A DNA stretch of 64,000 bases from Pseudomonadales bacterium. GTDB lineage: Bacteria; Pseudomonadota; Gammaproteobacteria; Pseudomonadales; Pseudohongiellaceae. The notes below the pieces were generated by a model. That model was not told the DNA's origin. It did no database searches and saw only the letters and a list, made by a program, of their open reading frames with translations. The DNA is taken from positions 62,001-126,000 of the forward strand of contig JACKOK010000006.1 of NCBI GenBank assembly GCA_024234365.1, given 5' to 3'. Positions 44,887 to 52,692 of this stretch are shown piece by piece. The stretch's first letter is position 1. Every line of letters begins with the position of its first letter. The position numbers were made by a program, and so were the translations under genes.

Positions 44887-45347
44887 GCTGCATTCACCCA
44901 GCGAATGATGTGTTCCTCAAGGCCGTCCTCATGCACATACTCCTCGGAAATGACCTTGCCACTGACGGAGATCTGCTGTGCGTTGATTGCCGCGCGTGAG
45001 CCGCTGATCAGAGGGTGCCACTGCGGCAGGGGCTTGTTCTCGTAACGCAGTCTATAGGCACAGGTATCGGGAATCCAGCCCAGTTCGGGAAGCAGCTCCA
45101 TGTCCAGCACCAGACAATCCGGCACCAGTGTCTGCCGGCGTTTGTACTGCGTGCAGCGGCATTGCTCGGTATCCAGATAACGGCATACCACCCGCGTGTA
45201 GTGAACACTTTCGTCCCGGTCGTTGATCAGTTTTTTCAGACAGCAGCGACCACAGCCATCGCACAGAGCCTCCCATTGTTCCTGGGACAACTCTGCCAGG
45301 GGACGTTCCCAGAATGGCGCTTCCACGCCCTCCTCCCGGTGGCTCAT
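44880..45347 (-). CDS. YcgN-family cysteine-cluster protein (UPF0260)
   Basis: 155 residues. The cysteine pattern CDGCGRCC...CRYLDTEQCRCTQYKRR...C matches the YkgJ/YcgN-type zinc or Fe-S cluster family. The function is not established. In E. coli ycgN is near ycgL and rnd; here it overlaps rnd by 4 bases and no ycgL is present. Confidence 0.88.
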   Translation of the reverse strand: MSHREEGVEAPFWERPLAELSQEQWEALCDGCGRCCLKKLINDRDESVHYTRVVCRYLDTEQCRCTQYKRRQTLVPDCLVLDMELLPELGWIPDTCAYRLRYENKPLPQWHPLISGSRAAINAQQISVSGKVISEEYVHEDGLEEHIIRWVNAAC

Positions 45348-46498
45348 GACTGTTCGCCTTTACTCAGCGCTGCGCGCAGAGGCTGCTCAAGCAGCGCCTG
45401 TCGCCAGGCCCCCAGTTCAACCGGCCAGGCAAAATCACTGCCATCGCCAGCCAGCAGCAACAAGGGCATCAGCTGCTTTTTACGGGCCAGCAATTCCGGG
45501 GCAAGCCCCAGTTGTTCCGCCAATTCCCGCACCACTTCCTGACAACGTTTTAGGGTTTTGCGCATCGTGGTATTGAGGGGCTGTTCAAGCAGTTCCGGAC
45601 GTGGCATGACGCCGAGGTGTTTCGCGTTCACCAACTCGACGATTTGGGGGCCATCGCGGGTACTCAGAGGCCTGGGAAGGTCGCTGAGCGCCTGCAGCTC
45701 GGCCAGGCTTTCCGGCATGGCATTGGCTATTGCGAGTAATTCGGAGTCTCGCGCAACCCAGTTGCGCGGTTTGTTCCGTCTGCGTGTTTCACTTTCGCGC
45801 CACACACACAGGCGTTGCAGCGCTGCAAGCTGCTCCTGCCTCAGGCGCCAGGCACCTCCCACATTCTGGTAATACTCCTGCCAGGACTGTTCGCTGGCTT
45901 CGGGCGCTGCCGTGTCCAGCATCTGCTGAAACTCCTCCTGGGCCCACTGCGCACGCCCGGCAGCGCTCAGTTTCTGTTGAAGATGACGGGCGATTGCCGG
46001 CAAATAGGCCACGTCCAGTGCGGCATAGTCCAGTTGTTCGGCGGACAGGGGGCGCTGGAGCCAGTCGGAACGGGTCTGGTCCTTGTTGATCTGCGTGCCG
46101 CTCATTTCCTTGACCAGATTCTGGTAGCTAATGCTGTAACCATAGCCAAGGAATGCGGCGGCTCGTTGCGTATCAAACAAAGGCGTCGGCAACTGCGCCA
46201 GGCATTCCTTGAACACGAGCAGGTCTTCGGAGCAGGAGTGCAGCACCTTGATCACGGCGGGATTGCGCAGCAGGTCGACGAAACAGTCCCATTGCGTCAG
46301 GCTGAGCGGGTCCAGCAGATAGTTATGCTCGCCATCCCCCACCTGTATGAGGCCGAGTTTTGGAAAAAACGTATCGACGCGCACGAATTCGGTATCAAGC
46401 GCTATCAATTCGCGTTGCTGCCACTGGGCACACAGTTGTTGCAGTGTGCTGTTGTCGGTGACGACGACCGGTGCTTTCACGGTCACGGTTTCATTCAT
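45344..46498 (-). CDS. rnd: Ribonuclease D
   Basis: 384-residue 3'-5' exonuclease of the DEDD family that matures tRNA 3' ends. The DxE pair is in LIALDTEFVRV, a further Asp region in LHSCSEDL, and DYAALDVAYL holds the final acidic residue; an HRDC domain occupies about 215-290. Two adjacent ATGs (46501 and 46498) are equally possible. It lies a few bases after recR and overlaps ycgN by 4. Confidence 0.93.
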   Translation of the reverse strand: MNETVTVKAPVVVTDNSTLQQLCAQWQQRELIALDTEFVRVDTFFPKLGLIQVGDGEHNYLLDPLSLTQWDCFVDLLRNPAVIKVLHSCSEDLLVFKECLAQLPTPLFDTQRAAAFLGYGYSISYQNLVKEMSGTQINKDQTRSDWLQRPLSAEQLDYAALDVAYLPAIARHLQQKLSAAGRAQWAQEEFQQMLDTAAPEASEQSWQEYYQNVGGAWRLRQEQLAALQRLCVWRESETRRRNKPRNWVARDSELLAIANAMPESLAELQALSDLPRPLSTRDGPQIVELVNAKHLGVMPRPELLEQPLNTTMRKTLKRCQEVVRELAEQLGLAPELLARKKQLMPLLLLAGDGSDFAWPVELGAWRQALLEQPLRAALSKGEQS

Positions 46499-46503
46499 CA
46501 TGA

Positions 46504-47103
46504 TTAACGTACTTTCAAACGGCCATTGAACGCATGACTCAAGGTGCCACCGTCCACAAATTCCAGTTCTCCTCCTACGGGCACGCCGTGCGCGATACGG
46601 GAAACACTGAGTTCAAAATCTTTCAATTGTTCTGCAATGTAGAAGGCTGTCGCCTCCCCTTCCACTGTGGGATTGTTGGCCAGAATCACTTCCTCGACCT
46701 GATGTTGCCTGAGGTAGTTGAGCAATTCGGGAATGCCGATGTCATCGGGACCAATACCGTCAATGGGGGACAGGTGCCCCATCAACACGAAATAAAGCCC
46801 ACGGTAAGTTCCGGTCTGCTCAATGGCATGCACATCTGCAGGAGACTCGACGATGCAGAGCAAATGCTGGTGACGGGAGTTGCTGCTGCAGATGCGGCAT
46901 AACTCCTCCTCACTCAGGGTTCGGCATTGACGGCAGTGGCCGACCTTTTCGAGTGCTTCCTGCAGGACTGCGGCCATATGCAGGCCGCCACCACGATTCC
47001 GCTCGAGAAGATAGAGCGCCATGCGCTGGGCGGATTTCGGGCCGACTCCCGGCAGGCAGCGCAGAGATTCCACGAGCTTTTCAATCAGGGGGCTGGCAAA
47101 CAT
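46504..47103 (-). CDS. recR: Recombination mediator RecR
   Basis: 199 residues: helix-hairpin-helix (LPGVGPKSAQR, 17-27), a Cys4 zinc finger with Cys57, Cys60, Cys69 and Cys72, and a Toprim domain (about 79-170). With RecFO it loads RecA at gaps. The dnaX-ybaB-recR order is highly conserved. Confidence 0.97.
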   Translation of the reverse strand: MFASPLIEKLVESLRCLPGVGPKSAQRMALYLLERNRGGGLHMAAVLQEALEKVGHCRQCRTLSEEELCRICSSNSRHQHLLCIVESPADVHAIEQTGTYRGLYFVLMGHLSPIDGIGPDDIGIPELLNYLRQHQVEEVILANNPTVEGEATAFYIAEQLKDFELSVSRIAHGVPVGGELEFVDGGTLSHAFNGRLKVR

Positions 47104-47122
47104 AGTATCAACTCTTGCTCAT

Positions 47123-47443
47123 TCAGAAGGGAAACTTGAATCCTTCCGGCAATTTGAACCCGGACGCCATACCGGAGAATGTGTCACGGCTGCGTTCTTC
47201 CAGTTTTTTCACCACATCGTTGACGGCGGCGGCAATCAGGTCTTCGATCACGTCTTTGTCTTCCGTCAGCAGGCCCGGGTCCAGCTCGACTTTCTGGACA
47301 TCGTGACGGCCATTCATATGCACACGCACCAGCCCTGCTCCGGACTCGCCGACCAGCACGGTATTGGCCGCCTCCTGCTGGGCCCGCTGCATGTCTTCCT
47401 GCATTTTGCGCGCCTGATTCATCAATTCATTGAAATCTGTCAT
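47123..47443 (-). CDS. ybaB: Nucleoid-associated protein YbaB/EbfC
   Basis: 106-residue dimeric DNA-binding protein. MTDFNELMNQARKMQEDMQ and VRVHMNGRHDVQKVELDP are characteristic. It overlaps dnaX by 4 bases (ATGA), suggesting translational coupling, and precedes recR by 19 bases. Confidence 0.95.
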   Translation of the reverse strand: MTDFNELMNQARKMQEDMQRAQQEAANTVLVGESGAGLVRVHMNGRHDVQKVELDPGLLTEDKDVIEDLIAAAVNDVVKKLEERSRDTFSGMASGFKLPEGFKFPF

Positions 47444-49239
47444 TTCTTGGCCTCTTCTATGATCTTTACGCTGTTCGGCAGGATGCGGGCGGAGAATGCA
47501 CTCACCAGTGCCTGCACATGCTCATCGTGTTCAAAAGCCTGCTGAGCCCGTTGCAGGGCCTCTTCCTGCTTGCGCTGACGATAGTGGGCAGGTGATTCCA
47601 TATGGATTGCCTGGATTTCAATATGAACCTCCAGAGGACGTCGGAAATGTTCGCGCAGCACATCGCCAATGCGACGTCCGTGCTCATCGCTGAAGAGCGC
47701 GCTCTGGGTTTCATCCAGTGCCAGCGTGATGGAGTTTTCATCCATTGCCAGCAGTACGCAGTTGGCAAGCAGATTGCCAGTAATTCCCCCGACTTCCAGC
47801 GCGTCCACCAGCGTAATCCAGAACTCCTCTGTGTCTTCCGCCGTCAGGGAGGCATGAGGAGTTGGCGCTTCCCGCCGTGGCAGAGGCTGTGTTTTTTCCT
47901 GCGTGTCAGGCGTATCTGCGGAGGTTTCGGGAAGCCTCGTTGCCGCCTCAGCAATACCTGGCAGTATTTTCCCTTGTGCGCTCTGGGCTGCCTCTGTTTC
48001 CGGGGCTGGCTCCAGTTCGGGTTCGGATTCTGGTTCAGGTGCAGATATCGATGCCGGTGTGATGACGGCTTGTTCCGTCGCCGTCAGCCCGGAATCAGGC
48101 TTTTTTTTTTGCTCTGGGTCGGCGCAGAGGATTGCAGACTCTTGCTCTTGCGGTGCCTGGGGAGAGAAAACCAGCAGACGCATCAGCAGCATTTCAAAGG
48201 CGATGCGTGCATCGAAAGCCAGGCTCATGTCCTGGCGCCCGTTCAAGGCAATCTGGTAATACAGCTGTACCTGCTCTGCGCTGAGTTCGCGCGCCAGCGC
48301 CAGCACCTGCTCCCGGTCGCCCTGGCTGTTGTCAATTCCGCCCGGCACCAGTTGCGCAATGGCAATGCGATGCAGCAGGGCAAGCAGATTATCCAGCAGC
48401 ATGAAGTAGTCAAAGGCGCGTGAGGAAATGGTATTGGCGATATCCAGCAACCCGGGAGCATTGTCTGCATTGAGTGCCTGAACAATGCCCATAACCAGGG
48501 CCTGGTCCGGGGTTCCCAGCAGGCTGCTGACTTCGGCATCTGTCACATTTCCCGCGCAGAAGGAAATGCTCTGGTCCAGCAGTGTCAGCGCATCGCGCAT
48601 ACTGCCCTGCGCCGCCTTGGCGATACTCCACAGTGCAGCCTCCTCAAAGGGAATCTGCTCGGCTACGAGAACCGATTTGAGGTATTCGGCAATCATCTGC
48701 GGGCTGAGATTCTTCAGGCTGAATTGCAGGCAGCGCGAAAGAATGGTGATCGGCAGCTTGTGCGGATCGGTGGTAGCCAGCAGGAAAATGACGTGAGGCG
48801 GTGGCTCTTCCAGCGTCTTCAGCAAGGCGTTAAAACTGTGGCTGGAAAGCATGTGCACTTCATCGATCAGATAGACCTTGTAACGCCCGACAGAGGGGGC
48901 GTATTGCACGTTTTCCAGCAGCTCGCGCGTGTCTTCGACCTTGGTTTTCGAGGCTGCATCCACCTCTATCAGGTCAATGAAACGACCTTCGGCAATTTGG
49001 GTACAGGCGGTGCACTTGCCACAGGGCGTAGCACTGACACCCTGCTCGCAGTTGAGGCATTTGGCAAAGATACGGGCAATGGTGGTTTTACCAACACCCC
49101 GGGTGCCGGTGAACAGATACGCGTGATGGAGACGTTGATTGTTGAGCGCATGGATCAGGGTCTGGAGCACATGCTCCTGCCCGGCCATGTCACTGAATGT
49201 TCTGGGACGCCACTTTCTCGCCAATACCTGGTAGGTCAT
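47440..49239 (-). CDS. dnaX: DNA polymerase III subunits tau (and gamma)
   Basis: 599-residue clamp-loader ATPase. Walker A GTRGVGKT is at 45-52, the zinc module uses Cys61, 64, 73 and 76 or 79, and the DEVHMLSSHSFNALLKTLEEPP motor region and SRC finger follow. The C-terminal part (about 385-599) is the tau-specific linker and alpha/DnaB-binding region. A run of ten A at codons 377-380 (CAA AAA AAA AAG) is followed in the -1 frame by GCC TGA, so a 381-residue gamma form is predicted, ending just after domain III as in E. coli. 4.5S RNA lies just upstream. Confidence 0.96.
   Translation of the reverse strand: MTYQVLARKWRPRTFSDMAGQEHVLQTLIHALNNQRLHHAYLFTGTRGVGKTTIARIFAKCLNCEQGVSATPCGKCTACTQIAEGRFIDLIEVDAASKTKVEDTRELLENVQYAPSVGRYKVYLIDEVHMLSSHSFNALLKTLEEPPPHVIFLLATTDPHKLPITILSRCLQFSLKNLSPQMIAEYLKSVLVAEQIPFEEAALWSIAKAAQGSMRDALTLLDQSISFCAGNVTDAEVSSLLGTPDQALVMGIVQALNADNAPGLLDIANTISSRAFDYFMLLDNLLALLHRIAIAQLVPGGIDNSQGDREQVLALARELSAEQVQLYYQIALNGRQDMSLAFDARIAFEMLLMRLLVFSPQAPQEQESAILCADPEQKKKPDSGLTATEQAVITPASISAPEPESEPELEPAPETEAAQSAQGKILPGIAEAATRLPETSADTPDTQEKTQPLPRREAPTPHASLTAEDTEEFWITLVDALEVGGITGNLLANCVLLAMDENSITLALDETQSALFSDEHGRRIGDVLREHFRRPLEVHIEIQAIHMESPAHYRQRKQEEALQRAQQAFEHDEHVQALVSAFSARILPNSVKIIEEAKK
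48063..48111 (-). promoter_or_regulatory. dnaX: Predicted programmed frameshift or slippage site in dnaX
   Basis: Minus strand: CAAAAAAAAAAG (A10, 48110-48101) with a -1-frame stop TGA at 48097-48095. A perfect 7-bp hairpin TGACGGC/GCCGTCA (10-base loop, 48086-48063) begins 13 bases after the slip site. No clear Shine-Dalgarno-like stimulator is seen upstream, so transcriptional slippage as in Thermus dnaX is an alternative to ribosomal frameshifting as in E. coli. Confidence 0.7.
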
Positions 49240-49337
49240 CTTGTTCCGGTCACTGTCGAAGGCGTGTCAATGGGTTCAGATTTGTTATGTTCTGGCGACG
49301 GTCGCGGGATGGGTGAACCGATCCTGGATTGGAGGTA

Positions 49338-49441
49338 CCCCCTGCCAGCCGCACCACGGCACATGAGTCAGCTATTACCGTTGCTCCCTTCCGGGCCTGG
49401 CGGGGTTCACAGCCTATCATTGCGAGGGGACCGGCAGGAGA
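49338..49441 (-). ncRNA. ffs: 4.5S signal recognition particle RNA
   Basis: The minus strand contains the conserved SRP core, GCCAGGCCCGGAAGGGAGCA, forming the Ffh-binding hairpin. The ends pair: CTCCTGCCGG at the 5' side with CTGGCAGGGG at the 3' side. About 104 nt, the size of the small bacterial SRP RNA. It lies just upstream of dnaX, as in Pseudomonas. Exact ends are estimated. Confidence 0.93.
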
Positions 49442-49486
49442 TACCATCAAGCGTGAATACACCTGTCAGTGCCATCACAGCCGCGC

Positions 49487-49515
49487 ATTATGGGTAAATT
49501 CCCCCGATATATCAA
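49487..49515 (-). promoter_or_regulatory. Promoter of 4.5S RNA
   Basis: Minus strand: TTGATA (49515-49510), 17-base spacer, CATAAT (49492-49487), then GCGCGG. It would start transcription about 40 bases before the mature 4.5S end, leaving a short leader to be processed. Confidence 0.7.
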
Positions 49516-49536
49516 GCGCAAAGCACAGCGGATTGC

Positions 49537-51438
49537 CTATGGCAGTGCAAAGGCGAGCACACGCGAATCCGTGCCGGCACCAAGCGCAATGGCAATGTAC
49601 TGGCGGCCCCCGGCACGATAGCTCATCGGGGTGCCTCCCGTGGGCAGTGGCAGGTCAATCTCATGCAGCACAGCCCCATTACGCTTGTCGAAAGCCCGCA
49701 ATACATAACGACTGTTGTCGTCCTGCGCGACAAACAGCAATGACGGCGTCAACAGAGGCCCCGTGCGCGAGGGAGAACCGACCGGTCCCGGGTCCAGAAT
49801 TCCCTGGGCAATGATGCGCTCACGGATTCCCTCGCCATGAGGCACCATCCACAGATGCTCGCCCGAGTTGAGGTCAATGGCCGTGATGCGTCCGTAGGGA
49901 GGTTTGACCAAGGGGAGGCCTGCCGGGCTCGGGGCCGCCGTAATGCCACCGCGCAGGTAACGGAAGTTTGAGCTTCCTGCCTCGGGAGCCTGCAATTGCA
50001 CCACCATCGGACTGCTGGCGGAGGGCAGATATAACACTCCCGTATGCGGATCTATGGCCCCGCCCTGCCAGCCTCCGCCCCCGAACCAGCCGGGCAGATT
50101 AACAGTGCCGCGCAGCGAAGGAGGCGTGTACAAGGGCCCGTAATCCAGCTGTTCCAGAGCGGCAAGAGCCTGGGCTCTTAGTTCGGGTGTGAAATCAATC
50201 AGTGTCTCGCTGGTGATGCCCTGTGACTCAAACGGTGCCGGGCGGCTGGGAAAAGGCTGTGTGGGGGATAATTGTTCGCCTGGGACACTGCTTGCGGGCA
50301 CGGGGCGCTCTTCGATTGGCCAGACCGGCTCTCCCGTAATTCTGTCGAACACGAAAACAAAGCCCTGTTTGGTGATTTGCGCTACGGCCTTGATCCGGCG
50401 CCCCTCCACAGTGATATCCACCAGATTCGGGGCGGCGGGAAGATCGTAGTCCCAGACGCCGTGGTGGACGAACTGAAAATGCCAGATCCGCTCACCGGTG
50501 CGGGCATCCAGGCAGACCAGGCTCTCGGCAAACAGATTGTTGCCCTTGCGATGGCCGCCGTACCAGTCATTGGTCGGTGTACCGATGGGCAGATACACAT
50601 AGCCCAGCTCAGGATCGGCACTCATCTGGCTCCAGACATTGGTGTTGCCGGAGTACTCCCATGCGCCCTCCTCCCAGGTCTCGTTGCCAAATTCGCCACT
50701 CTGGGGAATGGTGTGGAACATCCAGCGCTGCTCTCCGGTGCGGATATCAAAACCGCGAACATGCCCGGGCGGCGCCTCCTTGAAACGCGGCACATCATGA
50801 ATCGAGGAGCCAACAATCAGGATGTCGCCCACGACCAGGGGGGCGGATATCTGCGTGTAGGCACGACGATCGATCTCGCGCCCCAGCCCCTGGGTCAGGT
50901 CGACACGGCCCTGCTCACCGAAAGCCGGGTCTGGCAGTCCCGTGCTGGCATCGAGCGACCAGAGCATGGCGTCATTGCCTGGCATCAGGATGCGGGCCTG
51001 GTCCCCGGAACGCCAATAGGACACGCCGCGATGGTTATAGCCAAGATTGGCAGGCCGGCCCTGCTCCCAGGAGCGGGTATCAAATACCCAGAGCTGCTCG
51101 CCGCTGACCCCATCGATTGCCGCCACCTTGCCCAGGGAGGTACTGACATAGAGCACCCCGTCCACGGCGATGGGGGTGACCTTGTAGTTGCCCGGAGTGG
51201 CGCTGTAGTTCTGTTGTTCGTGATTGCTGGCAACGGTGAGATTGTCGGGAGAAGCCCAGCTCCAGACCATCTCGATACTACTGACATTATCGACATTGAT
51301 CTGGGAGAAATCGGCGTATTTTGTCGAGGCAGCATCGGCGCCATAGGATGGCCAGTCATCAGCAGGGGCCGCATGAAGGGAGACGGACAAAGCGAGCAGC
51401 AGCGCGCTCAGCACAAGGCCGGAGGACGGGTAACGCAT
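49537..51438 (-). CDS. PQQ-dependent dehydrogenase, soluble periplasmic type
   Basis: 633 residues with a signal peptide (about 1-23, LHAAPADD) and an eight-bladed quinoprotein propeller with repeated W-docking motifs. The signature KQGFVFVFDRITGEPVWPIEERPVP resembles membrane glucose/quinate dehydrogenases, including the active-site Lys. The N-terminal membrane helices of those enzymes are absent, there is no vicinal disulfide of the alcohol-dehydrogenase type, and no cytochrome c domain. No pqq biosynthesis genes are nearby, so PQQ must come from elsewhere. The substrate is not determinable. Confidence 0.87.
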   Translation of the reverse strand: MRYPSSGLVLSALLLALSVSLHAAPADDWPSYGADAASTKYADFSQINVDNVSSIEMVWSWASPDNLTVASNHEQQNYSATPGNYKVTPIAVDGVLYVSTSLGKVAAIDGVSGEQLWVFDTRSWEQGRPANLGYNHRGVSYWRSGDQARILMPGNDAMLWSLDASTGLPDPAFGEQGRVDLTQGLGREIDRRAYTQISAPLVVGDILIVGSSIHDVPRFKEAPPGHVRGFDIRTGEQRWMFHTIPQSGEFGNETWEEGAWEYSGNTNVWSQMSADPELGYVYLPIGTPTNDWYGGHRKGNNLFAESLVCLDARTGERIWHFQFVHHGVWDYDLPAAPNLVDITVEGRRIKAVAQITKQGFVFVFDRITGEPVWPIEERPVPASSVPGEQLSPTQPFPSRPAPFESQGITSETLIDFTPELRAQALAALEQLDYGPLYTPPSLRGTVNLPGWFGGGGWQGGAIDPHTGVLYLPSASSPMVVQLQAPEAGSSNFRYLRGGITAAPSPAGLPLVKPPYGRITAIDLNSGEHLWMVPHGEGIRERIIAQGILDPGPVGSPSRTGPLLTPSLLFVAQDDNSRYVLRAFDKRNGAVLHEIDLPLPTGGTPMSYRAGGRQYIAIALGAGTDSRVLAFALP

Positions 51439-51578
51439 GATGGTTCCACCCTTTGTTGTTTTTTTGCCGATGGTACAGGATGGACGCTGGCTGGGGAATG
51501 CTTATGGGCCAGAGCACGCGCGTATCTATCAAGGCTTAATGCTGGTATGGGTATGCATGGCAGGATAGGATTCCGTAC

Positions 51579-52298
51579 ATGACCCTCCATGCAGCACATC
51601 CTCTCAGGTTTGAAATATTGGTCCCCGGCCAGGCAGGATTTTCCGATGCCTGCGGGAAGGTTGCGCAGCTCTTCGCACGGCGCGAGGCAGAGTTCGGTTT
51701 CAACCCGGAGATTGATCATGCATCCGTGTCGATAGAGGCATTCCTGCCTGCCCATGCAAGCGAACTGCCCGCGGCAATCACGGGCAATGAGCCGCTTACC
51801 ATTCTGACAACATGGTCCGACAGGCTCGCACCGATCCTGAGCAAGCACGGCTTCGCTTTCAGGCCGATCCGGTGGATCGCCGGGCCGCTAAACAGCGGTA
51901 TTTTCCGGCGTGAAGGGACAGGTCCGGAGAGGTATATCGAATTGGTCAATGAGGAAGCCCCGGAAATCGCGCCTGGCCATGTGCTGACTGTGTATGACTC
52001 CTGTGGCTTTGCAGGCGGGGCAATCTCTACCTTGCGGGATAATGCTGCGTGGTTGGCAGTGATGTGCGTGCGCGCCGGATCATCCGCTGGCACCGGTTCG
52101 CGTATTTGGGATGTGCTTGTCCGTGATCTTGCTGCACGGGGTATTGGCAGGCTTGATCTTGGCACCCAGACAGCGGAGCGTTTTTATCAGCGCTGCGGCA
52201 TGAAGGTGAGCGATCGGGTGCTCCCGAACTTGCGCTGGCGCAAGGGGCCCGGCAGGAATATATGGAGCGATCTCGTCATGATGGAAATCGAGCTGTGA
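51579..52298 (+). CDS. GNAT-like acetyltransferase
   Basis: 239 residues. The C-terminal half looks like a GNAT fold: a VMCVRAGSSAGTGSRIWDVLV acetyl-CoA loop, then DLAARGIGRLDLGTQ and AERFYQRCGMKV as motif B. The N-terminal half is not recognised. It stands alone between a PQQ dehydrogenase and a hairpin-rich spacer near tRNA-Ser, and could be an accessory gene. The substrate is unknown; ATG 51579 has only a weak ribosome site. Confidence 0.65.
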   Translation: MTLHAAHPLRFEILVPGQAGFSDACGKVAQLFARREAEFGFNPEIDHASVSIEAFLPAHASELPAAITGNEPLTILTTWSDRLAPILSKHGFAFRPIRWIAGPLNSGIFRREGTGPERYIELVNEEAPEIAPGHVLTVYDSCGFAGGAISTLRDNAAWLAVMCVRAGSSAGTGSRIWDVLVRDLAARGIGRLDLGTQTAERFYQRCGMKVSDRVLPNLRWRKGPGRNIWSDLVMMEIEL

Positions 52299-52351
52299 TC
52301 CAGAGGGATCGTTCTGATGCTGCGCCTGGGGAGGCACCGGTCGGGATTGAT

Positions 52352-52465
52352 CTCGACAGCCTTGGGGCTGTCGAGCCCCTGCGGGCTGCGCGCTTTCGCG
52401 CTTGTCTTCGATTGCTGCGCAATCGATCGACCCCTCTTTCGGGTTGGAATCCCTCCCCTTGGGAG
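52352..52465. repeat. Chain of short hairpins beside tRNA-Ser
   Basis: Six consecutive inverted repeats. (1) CTCGACAGCC/GGCTGTCGAG, 52352-52375, perfect 10 bp. (2) AGCCC/GGGCT, 52374-52387. (3) GCGCG/CGCGC, 52388-52401. (4) CGATTGC/GCAATCG, 52409-52425. (5) A weak ACCC/GGGT. (6) CTCCC/GGGAG, 52453-52465. No gene is evident. At 52441-52457 is a T-arm-like sequence matching tRNA-Ser at 16 of 17 bases, in the opposite orientation. Confidence 0.8.
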
Positions 52466-52521
52466 TTTGGATATATGGCTGAAGCTTGGGGGTGCGATCG
52501 GGGTTGATCACTGCGATTGAG

Positions 52522-52611
52522 TGGCGGTGAGGGAGGGATTCGAACCCTCGATAGGGGTTAACCTATACACACTTTCCAGGCGTGCTCCTTCAACCACTCG
52601 GACACCTCACC
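52522..52611 (-). tRNA. tRNA-Ser (GGA)
   Basis: 90-nt class II tRNA with encoded CCA. Acceptor GGTGAGG/CCTCACC, anticodon stem CACGC/GTGTG with loop CTGGAAA (anticodon GGA), long variable arm, T-arm GAGGG-TTCGAAT-CCCTC. It is transcribed on the minus strand. Confidence 0.97.
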
Positions 52612-52654
52612 GTATGCATTCCGCAGCAAAATTCACTGCGTTTGAAGGCGCGGT

Positions 52655-52683
52655 ACTGTATACCAGCAGGCTGCCAAATACAA
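52655..52683 (-). promoter_or_regulatory. Promoter of tRNA-Ser
   Basis: Minus strand: TTGTAT (52683-52678), 17-base spacer, TACAGT (52660-52655), followed by the GC-rich ACCGCGCC. It overlaps the end of the spacer after queF. Confidence 0.6.
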
Positions 52684-52692
52684 GCGTCTCGT

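Noticed and set aside
50272..51582. 436-codon plus-strand frame opposite the PQQ dehydrogenase
   Set aside because: It is a shadow of the quinoprotein gene; the translated sequence has no domain features.
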